Assembly: GCF_028289855.1 (NCBI RefSeq)
Contig: NZ_JAQGKZ010000105.1
Location: 29,499 to 93,498, forward strand
Direction: 5' to 3'
DNA: 64,000 nucleotides
From: Sphingomonas bacterium
GTDB taxonomy: Bacteria; Pseudomonadota; Alphaproteobacteria; Sphingomonadales; Sphingomonadaceae
Positions 8,878 to 20,210 of this stretch are shown here, piece after piece. The stretch's first letter is position 1, and each line of letters starts with the position of its first letter. The notes under the pieces are model-generated. The model did not search any database. It was not told the origin of the DNA and saw only the letters and a program-made list of their open reading frames with translations. The position numbers and the translations under genes were made by a program.

Positions 8878-10956
8878 ATGATCGATCGCTGCGGATTGCA
8901 GGTCGCGAGCGAGCTCGCTGCGTTCATCGAGGAACGCGCGCTGCCGGGCACGGGCATCGGGGCGGATGCGTTCTGGGCGGGCACTGCCAACATCTTCGCG
9001 CAGTTCGCGCCGGAAAATCGGAAGCTGCTCGACAAGCGCGACTTGCTTCAGGCCGAGATCGACGGCTGGCACGCCCAGCGCACCGGCACCGCAATCGATC
9101 AGGCCGAGTATCAAGCGTTCCTGAGGTCGATCGGTTATCTGGTCGACGAACCTGTGCCGTTCGCCATCACCACCGAGAACGTCGATCCGGAGATCGCAAC
9201 GACCGCCGGGCCGCAACTCGTCGTGCCGGTGCTAAACGCCCGCTTCGCGCTCAACGCCGCCAATGCGCGTTGGGGCAGCCTGTACGACGCGCTCTACGGC
9301 ACAGACGCTATCCCCGGCACAGCTAGGCCGGGCGGCTACGACCCGGTGCGTGGCGCGCAGGTGATCGCCTGGGCGAAGTCGTTTCTCGATTCGGCGGTGC
9401 CGCTGGCGAGCGGAAGCTGGGCCGATTTGACCGGCGCGCCGGTACTGGCCGACCCGGCGTTGCTGGTAGGGCGCGCGCAGGAAAGCTACCTGTTCCGTCA
9501 CAACGGCTTGCACATCGAAGTGGTGATCGATCGCGAGCATCCGATCGGCAAGACCGACCCAGCCGGCATTGCTGACGTCATCCTCGAAAGCGCGCTTACG
9601 ACGATCGTCGACCTTGAGGATTCGATTGCCGCCGTCGATGCCGAGGACAAGGTCGCGGCTTATGCCAACTGGCTCGGCTTGATGAAGGGCGACCTGGTCG
9701 AGACGTTTGATAAAAACGGCGCGACTCTCACGCGCAAACTCAACGACGACCGCGTCTACACCACCCCCGACGGCAGCACCTTCACCCTGCCCGGTCGCGC
9801 GCTGATGTTCGTGCGCAACGTCGGTCACTTGATGGCCACGCCCGCGATCCGCCTGCCCGATGGCGGCGAGGCGCCCGAGGGCATTCTCGACGCGATCGTC
9901 ACCAGCCTGATCGGCTTGCACGACATCAACGGCGCGCGGAAAAACAGTCGCGCGGGATCGATCTACATCGTCAAACCCAAGATGCACGGGCCCGAAGAAG
10001 CCGCGTTCACCAATGCGCTGTTCGACGCGGTCGAAGATCTGCTCGGCCTCGCCCGTCACACGATCAAGGTCGGTGTGATGGATGAGGAGCGCCGTACCTC
10101 CGCCAACCTTGCCGCCTGCATCGCGGCGGTCAGCGGCCGGATCGCGTTCATCAACACCGGCTTCCTCGACCGCACCGGCGATGAAATTCACACGGGTATG
10201 CAGGCGGGGCCGATGGTGCCCAAGGGCGAGATGAAGACGAGCGCCTGGATCGCTGCGTACGAGAACCGCAACGTCCAGATCGGGCTCGCCTGCGGGCTGT
10301 CGGGCAAGGCGCAGATCGGCAAGGGAATGTGGGCCGCGCCCGACCGCATGGCGGATATGCTCGACCAGAAGATCGGCCACCCGATGACGGGCGCCAACAC
10401 CGCCTGGGTGCCCAGCCCCACCGCGGCGACGCTGCACGCGACGCACTACCACCGCGTGGACGTGTTCGCACGGCAGAAGGAGCGCGCATCCGAGCCGATC
10501 GCATCGCTCGATGCCCTACTGTCGGTCCCGCTCGCGCTCGGCCGCAACTGGACCCCTGACGAAATCCGCGCAGAGCTCGATAATAATGCGCAGGGCATTC
10601 TGGGCTACGTCGTTCGCTGGATCGATCAGGGCGTGGGTTGCTCGAAAGTGCCCGACATCCACGATATCGGGCTGATGGAGGACCGCGCAACGCTGCGCAT
10701 CTCGAGCCAGGCGCTGGCCAATTGGTTGCTCCACGGCGTCTGCGCGCCCGAAGAGATCGAAGCGGCGTTCGCGCGGATGGCGGCGAAGGTCGATGCGCAG
10801 AATGCCGGCGATCCGCTGTATGGCTCGCTCGTCGCCAACCCCAACGGTGCCGCCTATCGCGCCGCCCGCGCGCTGGTGTTCGAGGGAACGGCGCAGCCCA
10901 ACGGCTATACCGAGCCCCTGCTCCACCGCTTCCGCGCCGAGGCGAAGGCGCGCTAA
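8878..10956 (+). CDS. glcB: Malate synthase G
   Basis: A 692-residue enzyme that condenses glyoxylate with acetyl-CoA to malate. Its length is close to the roughly 720 of the G-type family. Recognisable blocks are [61 protein letters not shown] and [23 protein letters not shown] at 8878 follows a strong GGAGGT seven bases earlier, so it is preferred over the in-frame ATG at 8851. No isocitrate lyase gene is in the window, so glyoxylate may come from glycolate or another route. Confidence 0.93.
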   Translation: MIDRCGLQVASELAAFIEERALPGTGIGADAFWAGTANIFAQFAPENRKLLDKRDLLQAEIDGWHAQRTGTAIDQAEYQAFLRSIGYLVDEPVPFAITTENVDPEIATTAGPQLVVPVLNARFALNAANARWGSLYDALYGTDAIPGTARPGGYDPVRGAQVIAWAKSFLDSAVPLASGSWADLTGAPVLADPALLVGRAQESYLFRHNGLHIEVVIDREHPIGKTDPAGIADVILESALTTIVDLEDSIAAVDAEDKVAAYANWLGLMKGDLVETFDKNGATLTRKLNDDRVYTTPDGSTFTLPGRALMFVRNVGHLMATPAIRLPDGGEAPEGILDAIVTSLIGLHDINGARKNSRAGSIYIVKPKMHGPEEAAFTNALFDAVEDLLGLARHTIKVGVMDEERRTSANLAACIAAVSGRIAFINTGFLDRTGDEIHTGMQAGPMVPKGEMKTSAWIAAYENRNVQIGLACGLSGKAQIGKGMWAAPDRMADMLDQKIGHPMTGANTAWVPSPTAATLHATHYHRVDVFARQKERASEPIASLDALLSVPLALGRNWTPDEIRAELDNNAQGILGYVVRWIDQGVGCSKVPDIHDIGLMEDRATLRISSQALANWLLHGVCAPEEIEAAFARMAAKVDAQNAGDPLYGSLVANPNGAAYRAARALVFEGTAQPNGYTEPLLHRFRAEAKAR

Positions 10957-11178
10957 CTTTGGACAATTGGACAAAATGGACAGCGCAATTGTCGAGTTGC
11001 GTCGCCCGAAATGTCGTTATTTTACAATTGGTCTAAGATAGGCAACAGACTAGCCGACCTTGGCGTTGCAATCCTGTTGCTCGCTCAACTTTGTTCTCGC
11101 CAAAATGGAGACGATCTATTAGACTGCGCACCGTCGGATCCGTCCGGCGTGTGCAATCTCGGTTTGGGGGTTACAGCG

Positions 11179-11511
11179 ATGTTTAAGTTGATCAAGGTCG
11201 GCGTGGCAGCCAGCCTGCTGGTAGCGGGGATGGCCACGGCCGGAATGCCGTCGGGGCGCAATTTCACGATCAAGAATACCAACGCAAGCGTCTCGGTGCA
11301 GCGCGTATGGTACGCGCGGGCTGGCGAGGAGGGCGATCCGTGGCATGAAGTCATGCTCGATTACGCCGTCAAGCCTGGCCGGACCTCGAACTTCACCATG
11401 GGTGCGGGCGATGTCTGCCTGTACGATATCAAGGTTCAGTTCAGCGATTCGGTCATCCAGCAACGCGACAACATCAACGTCTGCCGCGGCGACACGGCGG
11501 TCGTGACCTGA
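11179..11511 (+). CDS. Small exported protein of unknown function
   Basis: A 110-residue protein with a clear Sec signal peptide (MFKLIKVGVAASLLVAGMATAG) and a mature part of about 88 residues with two cysteines in CLYDIKVQFSDS and NINVCRG, which probably form a disulfide. The pattern (Asn/Thr-rich beta strands, WHEVMLDY, KPGRTSNFTM, CLYDI) resembles a family of small exported proteins seen in sphingomonads, whose role I do not know. ATG at 11179 follows a GGTTTGGGGG stretch. A strong terminator lies just downstream, so it is probably monocistronic. Confidence 0.75.
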   Translation: MFKLIKVGVAASLLVAGMATAGMPSGRNFTIKNTNASVSVQRVWYARAGEEGDPWHEVMLDYAVKPGRTSNFTMGAGDVCLYDIKVQFSDSVIQQRDNINVCRGDTAVVT

Positions 11512-11540
11512 TCCGGCGCGCTTTTGCGTGACGTGATACG

Positions 11541-11571
11541 GGGCGGTGGGTTTTGGCCCGCCGCCCTTTTT
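11541..11571 (+). terminator. Rho-independent terminator
   Basis: GGGCGGTGGG (11541-11550) and CCCGCCGCCC (11557-11566) form a 10-bp stem with one G-T pair around TTTTGG, followed by five T residues. It ends the transcript of the small exported protein and sits nine bases before the convergent dnaE2 stop. Confidence 0.85.
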
Positions 11572-11579
11572 CTGGCCGG

Positions 11580-14500
11580 TCAGTGGAAGTCGCGCGACTT
11601 GGGCAGAATGCGGACGTTGCGGGGATGCCGCCCGCCGGTCGGACGCGCCTTTTCGTAACGCGGATCGGGGATCAGGCCGATATCGGCCTGCGCCATTGCG
11701 GGGCGAGACTTGCGATCCTCCGATAACCGGCCGAGCTCGTGCGTGCGGTCGATGACGCGCGTGCCGATCAGGTGGACGACACCCCCTTCATCCTTGGCGC
11801 TACGCTGCACCTCCCCCTCGACGGTCATCAGTCGCGATCCCATCACTTGCATCCGCTGTGCCTCAAATATCCGCGCCCATAACAGCACATTGGTGATCCC
11901 GGTCTCATCCTCCAGCGTCATGAATATCGCGTTGCCCGTGCCCGGCCGCTGGCGCACCAGCACGACCCCGGCGACCGTGACGCGCGCGCCGTTCGTCGCC
12001 TTGGACACGCCTTCGCATGTCAGCACCTTCTCGGCATCGAACATCGGCCGCAGGAACTGCATCGGATGTCCCTTGAGCGACAGGCGGGTGAGTTGATAAT
12101 CGGCGCTGACCTCCTCGCTGAGCGGCATCGTCGGCAGGCCGGCGTCCGTCTCAACCCCCAATTCGCGCGCACCGGCGGCGGCGAACAGCGGCAATTCGTC
12201 AGATGGCGTCCGCCTTACCTCCCACAAGGCATCGCGTCGGCCCTTGCCGATCGACCCCCAGGCATCGGCGTCAGCGAGCAACCGCAGTGCACGCGCGGGT
12301 AGATGGGCGCGGCGCGCGAGTTCCTCGATCGAGACAAAGGGGCCATTGGCGGCACGCTCGTCCGCGAGAGACTTCGCCCAATCTTCGCGAAAGCCATCGA
12401 TCTGACGCAAGCCGAGCCGGAGTGCGAGGTCGCGATCGCCCGGTTCAAGACTATTGTCCCACCGGCTCGCATTCACATCGATTGCTCGCGCCTCTACCCC
12501 GCCTTTCTCTTGCGCGTCGCGGACGATTTGCGCCGGCGCGTAAAAACCCATCGGCTGCGAATTGAGCAACGCGCAGGAGAACGCCGCTGGGTGGAAGCAC
12601 TTCAACCAGGCCGACACATAGACCAGCCGCGCGAACGCCAGCGCATGGCTTTCCGGAAAGCCATAGCTGCCGAACCCCTTGATCTGGTCATAGCAACGCT
12701 GCGCGAAATCGCGTTCATATCCGCGCCTGACCATCCCCTCGACCATCTTGGTCTCCAGGTTGTGGATCGTGCCGACATTACGGAACGTCGCCATCGCGCG
12801 GCGTAGGCGATTGGCATCCTCGGGTGAGAAATCGGCCGCAACGATCGCCAGTTTCATCGCTTGTTCCTGAAACAGCGGCACGCCCATCGTCTTGCCAAGT
12901 ACGCCTTCAAGTTCGTCGGGCCGACCGTGACGCGGATTAGGCGCCGGAAAGGACCACGCCTCTTTCTTGGCACGCCGCCGCAGATAGGGGTGCACCATAT
13001 TGCCCTGGATCGGACCGGGCCGGACGATCGCCACTTGAACGACCAAGTCGTAAAATTGCCGCGGGCGCAGCCGCGGCAGCATGCTCATCTGCGCGCGGCT
13101 TTCGACCTGAAACAGGCCCAGGCTGTCGCCCTCGCACAGCATATCGTAAACCTGCGCGACCTCGGCCGGGACGGTATCGAGCGTGTGCCGCTTGCCCCCG
13201 CTCTCCTCGATCAGGTCGAACGCCTTGCGGATGCACGACAGCATGCCGAGCGCCAGCACATCGACCTTCATCAACTGAAGCGCGTCGATGTCATCCTTGT
13301 CCCATTCGATGAAGGTGCGCTTGTCCATCGCGCCATTGTGGATCGGCACGGTTTCGTCGAGCCGGTCCTGCGTCAGCACGAACCCGCCGACATGCTGCGA
13401 CAAATGGCGGGGAAATTCGAGCAATTGATCGACCAGAGTCTTCAGCCGCCCGATCTCCGGATTGTCGAGCGTGAACCCCGCCTGGGTAAAGCGCTCCTCC
13501 TCCATCTTGCTCGAATAGCTGCCCCAGATCGTGCTGGAGAGTCGTGAGGTGACGTCCTCGGTCATGCCGAGTGCCTTGCCGACTTCGCGCACGGTCGAGC
13601 GCGAGCGATAGTGAATCACCGTCGCGGCAATCGCGGCGCGGTCTCGGCCGTATCGCCGATAGACATATTGCATCACTTCCTCGCGTCGCTCGTGCTCGAA
13701 ATCGACGTCGATATCGGGCGGCTCGTCGCGCTCGGCCGACACGAAGCGCGAGAACAGCAGATCGAACTTCATCGGATCGACCGAAGTGACCCCCAGGATG
13801 AAGCATACGACCGAATTGGCGGCCGATCCGCGTCCCTGGCAGAGGATCGGTGGATCCTGGGTCCGCGCGAACTTCACCACGTCATGGACGGTCAGGAAAT
13901 AATACGCGTAACCACGATCACGGATGAGCATGAACTCTTCGTGCAGCAGGGCGTACAGCTTGTCGGGAACGCGATAATCGTAGCGTTCGAGCGCGGTCTG
14001 CCAGACGAGGTGCTCGAGCCAGTCCTGAGCCTGCCATCCCTCCGGCACCGGCTCGTGCGGATATTCGTAGCTGAGTTGGTCTAGCGTGAAGTCGATGCGA
14101 GCCAGCAGGCGTTCGGTTTGAGCAATCGCGTCAGGATAGCGGCGGAACAGGCGGGCCATTTCGGCGGCCGGCTTCAAATGCCGCTCCGCATTGGCCGCGA
14201 GGATGCGGCCGGCGTGCTTCACATCGGTGCCCTTGCGGATGCAAGTGACGACGTCGTGAAGCTGGCGCTGGCCGGGTGAGGCGTAGAGCGCGTCGTTGGT
14301 CGCGATCAGCGGAACGCCGACGGTCGAAACAATTCGGGCAAGATCGCGCAGCCGCCGATTGTCGCGCCCGTCGTAGAGCGTGGACACACCGAGCCATAAC
14401 CGGCCGCCCACGATGCGTTTGAGGCGGCGCATAGTATCCCCCAGCACATCGTCACCCCGGACTTGATCCTGGGTCCACCTCACCACGTGGCCAGTTGCTC

Positions 14501-15152
14501 GTGGCTCGATGGATGCCGGATCAAGTCCGGCATGACGGTCGGGAAACGGGATGACATTGGTATTTACCGCTTCATCCTCGCCCAACCGCAAGACCCCGCG
14601 ATCCTGCTCCTCGGCGATGCGCCGTTTCTCGGCTAGTTCCTCGACCTCGCCCGCATCGAAGCTGCTCTCCGCCAGCACAATCAGCAGCAAATCCTCATGG
14701 TGCGCGATCAGGTCGCCGAGATCGAGCAGGCACCCGCCCTTAGACGCGCGACGATTGCCTACGGTCAGCAATCGCGTCAGCCGTCCCCAGCCGAACCGTG
14801 TCGCAGGGTAGGCGACGATATCCGGCGTGCCATCGCGGAACACCAGCCGCGCGCCGACCACCAGGCGAAAGTCGAAAGCGGGTTCGGGTATGGCGTCGGG
14901 TTCGGGAAAATCCTCCCACGGGCGGTCCGCCTCGTGCTTCGCCTTGGCCTTTGCCCACACTTCACTGAACTGTTCTCGCGCTTCCTTGAGCGCGACATAC
15001 GCGCGCACCACGCCCGCCACGGTATTACGGTCGGCGATGCCGATGCCCCGCATTCCCAGTGCGATCGCCTCGCCTACCATCTGCTTGGGATGCGATGCGC
15101 CGCGCAGGAACGAGTAATTGGTCGCCGCGACCAGTTCGGCAAAGCCGGTCAT
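11580..15152 (-). CDS. dnaE2: Error-prone DNA polymerase DnaE2 (ImuC)
   Basis: A 1190-residue C-family polymerase of the ImuA-ImuB-DnaE2 SOS mutasome, which performs mutagenic translesion synthesis. It has an N-terminal PHP domain (TNYSFLRGASHPKQM), catalytic aspartates in PPDIDVDFEHERREEV (about residue 475), and RGSAANSVVCFILG. A tandem-HhH region and a C-terminal OB fold (about 1010-1100) follow. ATG at 15150-15152 overlaps the imuB stop by four bases (ATGA). The longer reading frame upstream only reads through imuB and is rejected. Residues about 206-234 are encoded by a palindromic repeat inserted in frame, a segment not expected in the family. Confidence 0.95.
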   Translation of the reverse strand: MTGFAELVAATNYSFLRGASHPKQMVGEAIALGMRGIGIADRNTVAGVVRAYVALKEAREQFSEVWAKAKAKHEADRPWEDFPEPDAIPEPAFDFRLVVGARLVFRDGTPDIVAYPATRFGWGRLTRLLTVGNRRASKGGCLLDLGDLIAHHEDLLLIVLAESSFDAGEVEELAEKRRIAEEQDRGVLRLGEDEAVNTNVIPFPDRHAGLDPASIEPRATGHVVRWTQDQVRGDDVLGDTMRRLKRIVGGRLWLGVSTLYDGRDNRRLRDLARIVSTVGVPLIATNDALYASPGQRQLHDVVTCIRKGTDVKHAGRILAANAERHLKPAAEMARLFRRYPDAIAQTERLLARIDFTLDQLSYEYPHEPVPEGWQAQDWLEHLVWQTALERYDYRVPDKLYALLHEEFMLIRDRGYAYYFLTVHDVVKFARTQDPPILCQGRGSAANSVVCFILGVTSVDPMKFDLLFSRFVSAERDEPPDIDVDFEHERREEVMQYVYRRYGRDRAAIAATVIHYRSRSTVREVGKALGMTEDVTSRLSSTIWGSYSSKMEEERFTQAGFTLDNPEIGRLKTLVDQLLEFPRHLSQHVGGFVLTQDRLDETVPIHNGAMDKRTFIEWDKDDIDALQLMKVDVLALGMLSCIRKAFDLIEESGGKRHTLDTVPAEVAQVYDMLCEGDSLGLFQVESRAQMSMLPRLRPRQFYDLVVQVAIVRPGPIQGNMVHPYLRRRAKKEAWSFPAPNPRHGRPDELEGVLGKTMGVPLFQEQAMKLAIVAADFSPEDANRLRRAMATFRNVGTIHNLETKMVEGMVRRGYERDFAQRCYDQIKGFGSYGFPESHALAFARLVYVSAWLKCFHPAAFSCALLNSQPMGFYAPAQIVRDAQEKGGVEARAIDVNASRWDNSLEPGDRDLALRLGLRQIDGFREDWAKSLADERAANGPFVSIEELARRAHLPARALRLLADADAWGSIGKGRRDALWEVRRTPSDELPLFAAAGARELGVETDAGLPTMPLSEEVSADYQLTRLSLKGHPMQFLRPMFDAEKVLTCEGVSKATNGARVTVAGVVLVRQRPGTGNAIFMTLEDETGITNVLLWARIFEAQRMQVMGSRLMTVEGEVQRSAKDEGGVVHLIGTRVIDRTHELGRLSEDRKSRPAMAQADIGLIPDPRYEKARPTGGRHPRNVRILPKSRDFH
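14451..14536. repeat. Palindromic repeat inserted in frame within dnaE2
   Basis: The arm GTCACCCCGGACTTGATCC (14451-14469) is the near-inverse of the arm ending GATCAAGTCCGGCATGAC (to 14536). It is the same family as the intergenic copy at 7455-7534. Read on the dnaE2 strand it adds residues including RHAGLDPASIEPRATG to the polymerase without breaking the frame. Confidence 0.85.
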
Positions 15153-16696
15153 GCGAACACCCCGTGAACGTACCAATCGAGCGCCGGTTTGCCGTCTACG
15201 AACAGGCCATGACGGAAAATCCAGAGCCGCCGCCCGCGACGGTCCTCGACTCGGTAGTAATCGCGCGTCGGCGCCTCGCGCGGCGCCCACCATGGTGCGG
15301 CAATTCGTTCGGGTCCCTCTGCCAGTGCGACGTCGTGGAGCGTACGGCGCCAGCGGAACTGGCGCGGCGGTCCGTCGGGAACCCCGGCAATCACGCTTTC
15401 GATCTGCTGCGGCGGATCGAACAGGTGGATCGGGCGGAGCGGCGGCTCGCCGGGTTCGAGCGCGGGCCAATCGCCGGGCGGCGCGGGATCGGCGGCAGGG
15501 AGCGTGAACTCAGCCTGTTCGGGCAAATGCCGGTCGCGCGGCGCGAACCGTCGTATCCGTCCGCGCCCTAATCTCGTCGTCAGGCGATCGACCAACGCCG
15601 CCAGCTCGGCCTCTGCGACTGCCCCGCCCTCCAGCTTCAATTGCGCCGCGTCGAGCCGCTCGGCGACGGGGATGTCGAGCCGGATCAGATCGAATCCGAA
15701 CCCCGGGTCGATCGGATCGGCGAGCGTGTCGATCCGTTCGCGGAATAGCCGCAGTACCGCGGGGACGTCGCGGCTCGGCCTGCCGGTGTCGACCGCCAGA
15801 AGCTGCACTAGGCCATCGGTTCGGAAGAAACGTGCGACGAACCTGCGCCCGCCTTCGTGAGTCTCCTCCAATCGCCCGATCACTTCGGCCATTAGTTCGC
15901 CCAGCACCTCCAATGCGAATTCGGTACGCGCCACTGGTTCGGCAAAGCGGCGCTCGACAAAGATCGGCGGCTTGACGATGCGCGGGGATAGCGGGCTGTC
16001 GGCTTCGCCGATCACGCGCCGCACACGCGTCGCTGCCTCACCACCGAACCGCGCGGCGATCGCCGATAGTGGCCGCACGACGACGTCGCCGATCGTCTTC
16101 AACCCAGCGCGTTTGAGCGCCAGCGTCGCTTCATCGTCGAGCCCAAGCGCGGCGACCGGCAAGCGCCGCACCGCCTCGTCCTCGCTCGCACCGGTGGTGC
16201 GATACCGCGCCAATGCGCGCGCCGCGTCGGGATTCCCGGCAAAGGCATGGCTCGCGACGACGCCGAGCCGCGCCAGCCGCACGATGGCGTCCCCCGCCAA
16301 CGCGGTTTCGCCGGCGAACAGATGCCCACAGCCCGTCACATCGAGCACCAGTCCGTCGGGCGCATCGATCATCACCCATGGCGTGTAGCGTATGCACCCG
16401 TCCGCCAGCCGTTCGAGCCAGGCATGATCGTCGTGCGGGACATGATCGAACGCTTCGAGCTCGGCGACGCGGGCACGCGAATCGGCCAGCGTCATGCCCG
16501 GTTCGATCCCTAGCCGTGCCGCCGCCGGATCGACCGCGTACAGCCGCTGCGCACCCTTGACCTTCTCGATCACCGCATAGGGCACGCCTGGACGCCCCGC
16601 GAACACGTGCGGCCGCGCGATCCGCAGCCGCTCAGCCGGCAGCCACGGGAAGTACAGCGCCAGATAGCGGCGCTGTGGCGGGGTCCTGGAAGGCAT
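15149..16696 (-). CDS. imuB: Y-family polymerase-like protein ImuB
   Basis: A 515-residue member of the catalytically dead Y-family branch that bridges DnaE2 to the beta clamp. The N-terminus YLALYFPWLPAERL replaces the Asp-bearing motif of active Pol IV. The position of the usual SxDE motif reads DGLVLDVTGCGHLF. Thumb and little-finger regions follow (LGLDDEATLALKRAGLKTIGDV). ATG at 16694-16696 starts MPSRTPPQRRYLA. The gene overlaps imuA by 65 bases upstream and dnaE2 by four bases downstream, so all three are co-translated. Confidence 0.92.
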   Translation of the reverse strand: MPSRTPPQRRYLALYFPWLPAERLRIARPHVFAGRPGVPYAVIEKVKGAQRLYAVDPAAARLGIEPGMTLADSRARVAELEAFDHVPHDDHAWLERLADGCIRYTPWVMIDAPDGLVLDVTGCGHLFAGETALAGDAIVRLARLGVVASHAFAGNPDAARALARYRTTGASEDEAVRRLPVAALGLDDEATLALKRAGLKTIGDVVVRPLSAIAARFGGEAATRVRRVIGEADSPLSPRIVKPPIFVERRFAEPVARTEFALEVLGELMAEVIGRLEETHEGGRRFVARFFRTDGLVQLLAVDTGRPSRDVPAVLRLFRERIDTLADPIDPGFGFDLIRLDIPVAERLDAAQLKLEGGAVAEAELAALVDRLTTRLGRGRIRRFAPRDRHLPEQAEFTLPAADPAPPGDWPALEPGEPPLRPIHLFDPPQQIESVIAGVPDGPPRQFRWRRTLHDVALAEGPERIAAPWWAPREAPTRDYYRVEDRRGRRLWIFRHGLFVDGKPALDWYVHGVFA

Positions 16697-17396
16697 GTCG
16701 TTCACGATTCCACTCCACGCGCCACGTTGCACCGGCGGGAGCGGCGCGGCGGCGCAACAATTCGATCTCGAACACCGGATGCCCCGGTGCTCCGGCGGGC
16801 GTCCCGTCGGCCAGCGGTACCGACGGCGCCGCCGCCACCCGCCACCGCGTGTCGGCGGCGCTCGGACTTTCTGCCGCCGCCATCCGCAGCAACAGCACCG
16901 TCACCCCCGACGCTTCCGCCGCGAGCATGAGACGCCGAGTCGCGGTCAGATCGAGCGCCTTGGGATCGCCCCAACATTCGACCAGCAACGCCCCCAGCCC
17001 CGCGCACCGCGCCGCGCCATTCGCTGCTTTCAGGAGCGCGGCATCATCAGCGACCAGCCCGACCAGCACCGTACCGCCCGCGATCCCCAGCTCGCCCAGC
17101 CCGGTGGCGTAGAGCCGCCCGCATCGCCGTTCCGCCGCCTCGGTGCGCAGCCAAAACAACGGCTTTCCCTCACCCGCCCGCAGCCCCAGCATCGCCGCAA
17201 ACCCCGCGGCACTGCCTGCTTCGCCATCCTCGGCCACCACCTCGTGCAGCCGCCCTCGCCCGAGCCCACCGCCCAGACAGGCATCGATCCCGGCATGCCC
17301 GGTCGCAAAGCGCAAAGCTTCATCACGCGGGCGTGCCTGTTCGAGACGCGCCAGACGCCGCCGCAGCTTGCTGAGCGAGGCTACCGACTCGGCCAT
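16632..17396 (-). CDS. imuA: SOS mutagenesis protein ImuA
   Basis: A 254-residue RecA/SulA-like accessory protein of the mutasome. Family features are LRRRLARLEQA at the N-terminus, HAGIDACLGGGLGRGRLHEV, then GLRAGEGKPLFWL. It is the first gene of the imuA-imuB-dnaE2 operon. The ATG (17394-17396) lies only four bases from a perfect LexA box. A promoter reading TTGCAT, 16 bp, TATCAT overlaps that box, so the mRNA may be leaderless or nearly so. Confidence 0.9.
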   Translation of the reverse strand: MAESVASLSKLRRRLARLEQARPRDEALRFATGHAGIDACLGGGLGRGRLHEVVAEDGEAGSAAGFAAMLGLRAGEGKPLFWLRTEAAERRCGRLYATGLGELGIAGGTVLVGLVADDAALLKAANGAARCAGLGALLVECWGDPKALDLTATRRLMLAAEASGVTVLLLRMAAAESPSAADTRWRVAAAPSVPLADGTPAGAPGHPVFEIELLRRRAAPAGATWRVEWNRERHAFQDPATAPLSGAVLPVAAG

Positions 17397-17400
17397 ATTT

Positions 17401-17415
17401 GTTCATGATATGTTC
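17401..17415 (-). promoter_or_regulatory. LexA (SOS) box upstream of imuA
   Basis: GTTCATGATATGTTC is an exact match to the alphaproteobacterial LexA consensus GTTC-N7-GTTC. It overlaps the putative -10 element of imuA, so LexA binding would occlude the promoter until DNA damage. The divergent small gene at 17495 is 80 bases away and might also be affected. Confidence 0.9.
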
Positions 17416-17494
17416 TATTTCAGACGATGCAATCGGATTCGGATCGCTCCCCAGCCTTGCGCGTTTTCGCCAGCGATCATGAGAGGAGGCCGAC

Positions 17495-17788
17495 ATGCCC
17501 CAAGGCGACAAGAGCGCGTACACCGACAAGCAGAAGCGCAAGGCGCAACATATCGAGGAAGGCTACGAAAAGCGCGGCACGCCGAAGAAGGAAGCTGAGG
17601 CCCGCGCTTGGGCGACGGTCAACAAGGAATCGGGCGGCGGCAACAAGTCCGGGTCGGGACGCGGCAAGAAGGACACGCATGTCTCCTCCGCACGCGGTGG
17701 GCTCACGCATAAGGCTGGGACGCCCGAGGCGCGATCGGCGGCGGCGCACAAGGGCTGGGACACCAGACGGCGCGACGCTAGAGCCTGA
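17495..17788 (+). CDS. Small basic 'plasmid stabilisation'-type conserved protein
   Basis: A 97-residue, very hydrophilic, basic protein: MPQGDKSAYTDKQKRKAQHI at the N-terminus, then YEKRGTPKKEAEARAWATVNKESGGG and a Ser/Gly/Lys tail. This matches a conserved proteobacterial family often annotated as plasmid stabilisation protein, for which I know of no demonstrated function. It is divergent from imuA across the LexA box. ATG at 17495 follows GAGAGGAGG at good spacing. Confidence 0.8.
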   Translation: MPQGDKSAYTDKQKRKAQHIEEGYEKRGTPKKEAEARAWATVNKESGGGNKSGSGRGKKDTHVSSARGGLTHKAGTPEARSAAAHKGWDTRRRDARA

Positions 17789-17829
17789 TGCGGTGGCGCT
17801 AGGCCGAGAACGGCGCTAAGCGGCGCTGG

Positions 17830-19877
<2,048 letters not shown>

Positions 19878-19881
<4 letters not shown>

Positions 19882-20135
19882 TCGTCCTCGCCTTCGCTCA
19901 GTTCCATAAAGTCCCGCGCCGCGTCGCGGTCGGCGGGATCCTTGAACGCCACGTCGAGATCGGGCGCAACGCCGAGCATGTGCATCAGCGCCCACAGCGC
20001 GAAGCGCCGCCCGCGATCCTGCGTCATGCCGAAATCGACCCGCATCCGCTCGGCGCCCGCCGCAAGGCCGTCGGGCGACAGCGACGCGATGTCGGTCGTT
20101 CCGAAATAGCGGCGGAGCTGGTCGTCGAGGTCCAT
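19878..20135 (-). CDS. Conserved 85-residue protein of unknown function
   Basis: A small acidic cytoplasmic protein (MDLDDQLRRYFG at the start, then GRRFALWALMHMLGVAPDLDVAF and RDAARDFMEL). It is helix-rich, with no signal peptide. The pattern resembles a short conserved protein seen in sphingomonads, but I cannot assign a role. ATG at 20133-20135. It ends four bases inside nadE on the opposite strand and is divergent from the hydrolase at 20211. Confidence 0.7.
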
Positions 20136-20210
20136 CGCCCCACCCTGCTCTGCTGAGCACTTGCCGACAAGGCTCCCGCCTGCCAGCGTACCGCAAACAG
20201 GAGAGCGCGC

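Noticed and set aside
15153..15470. N-terminal extension of DnaE2 upstream of 15152
   Set aside because: The extension reads through the imuB coding region in another frame. The family start MTGFAELVAATNYSF coincides with the ATG that overlaps the imuB stop.
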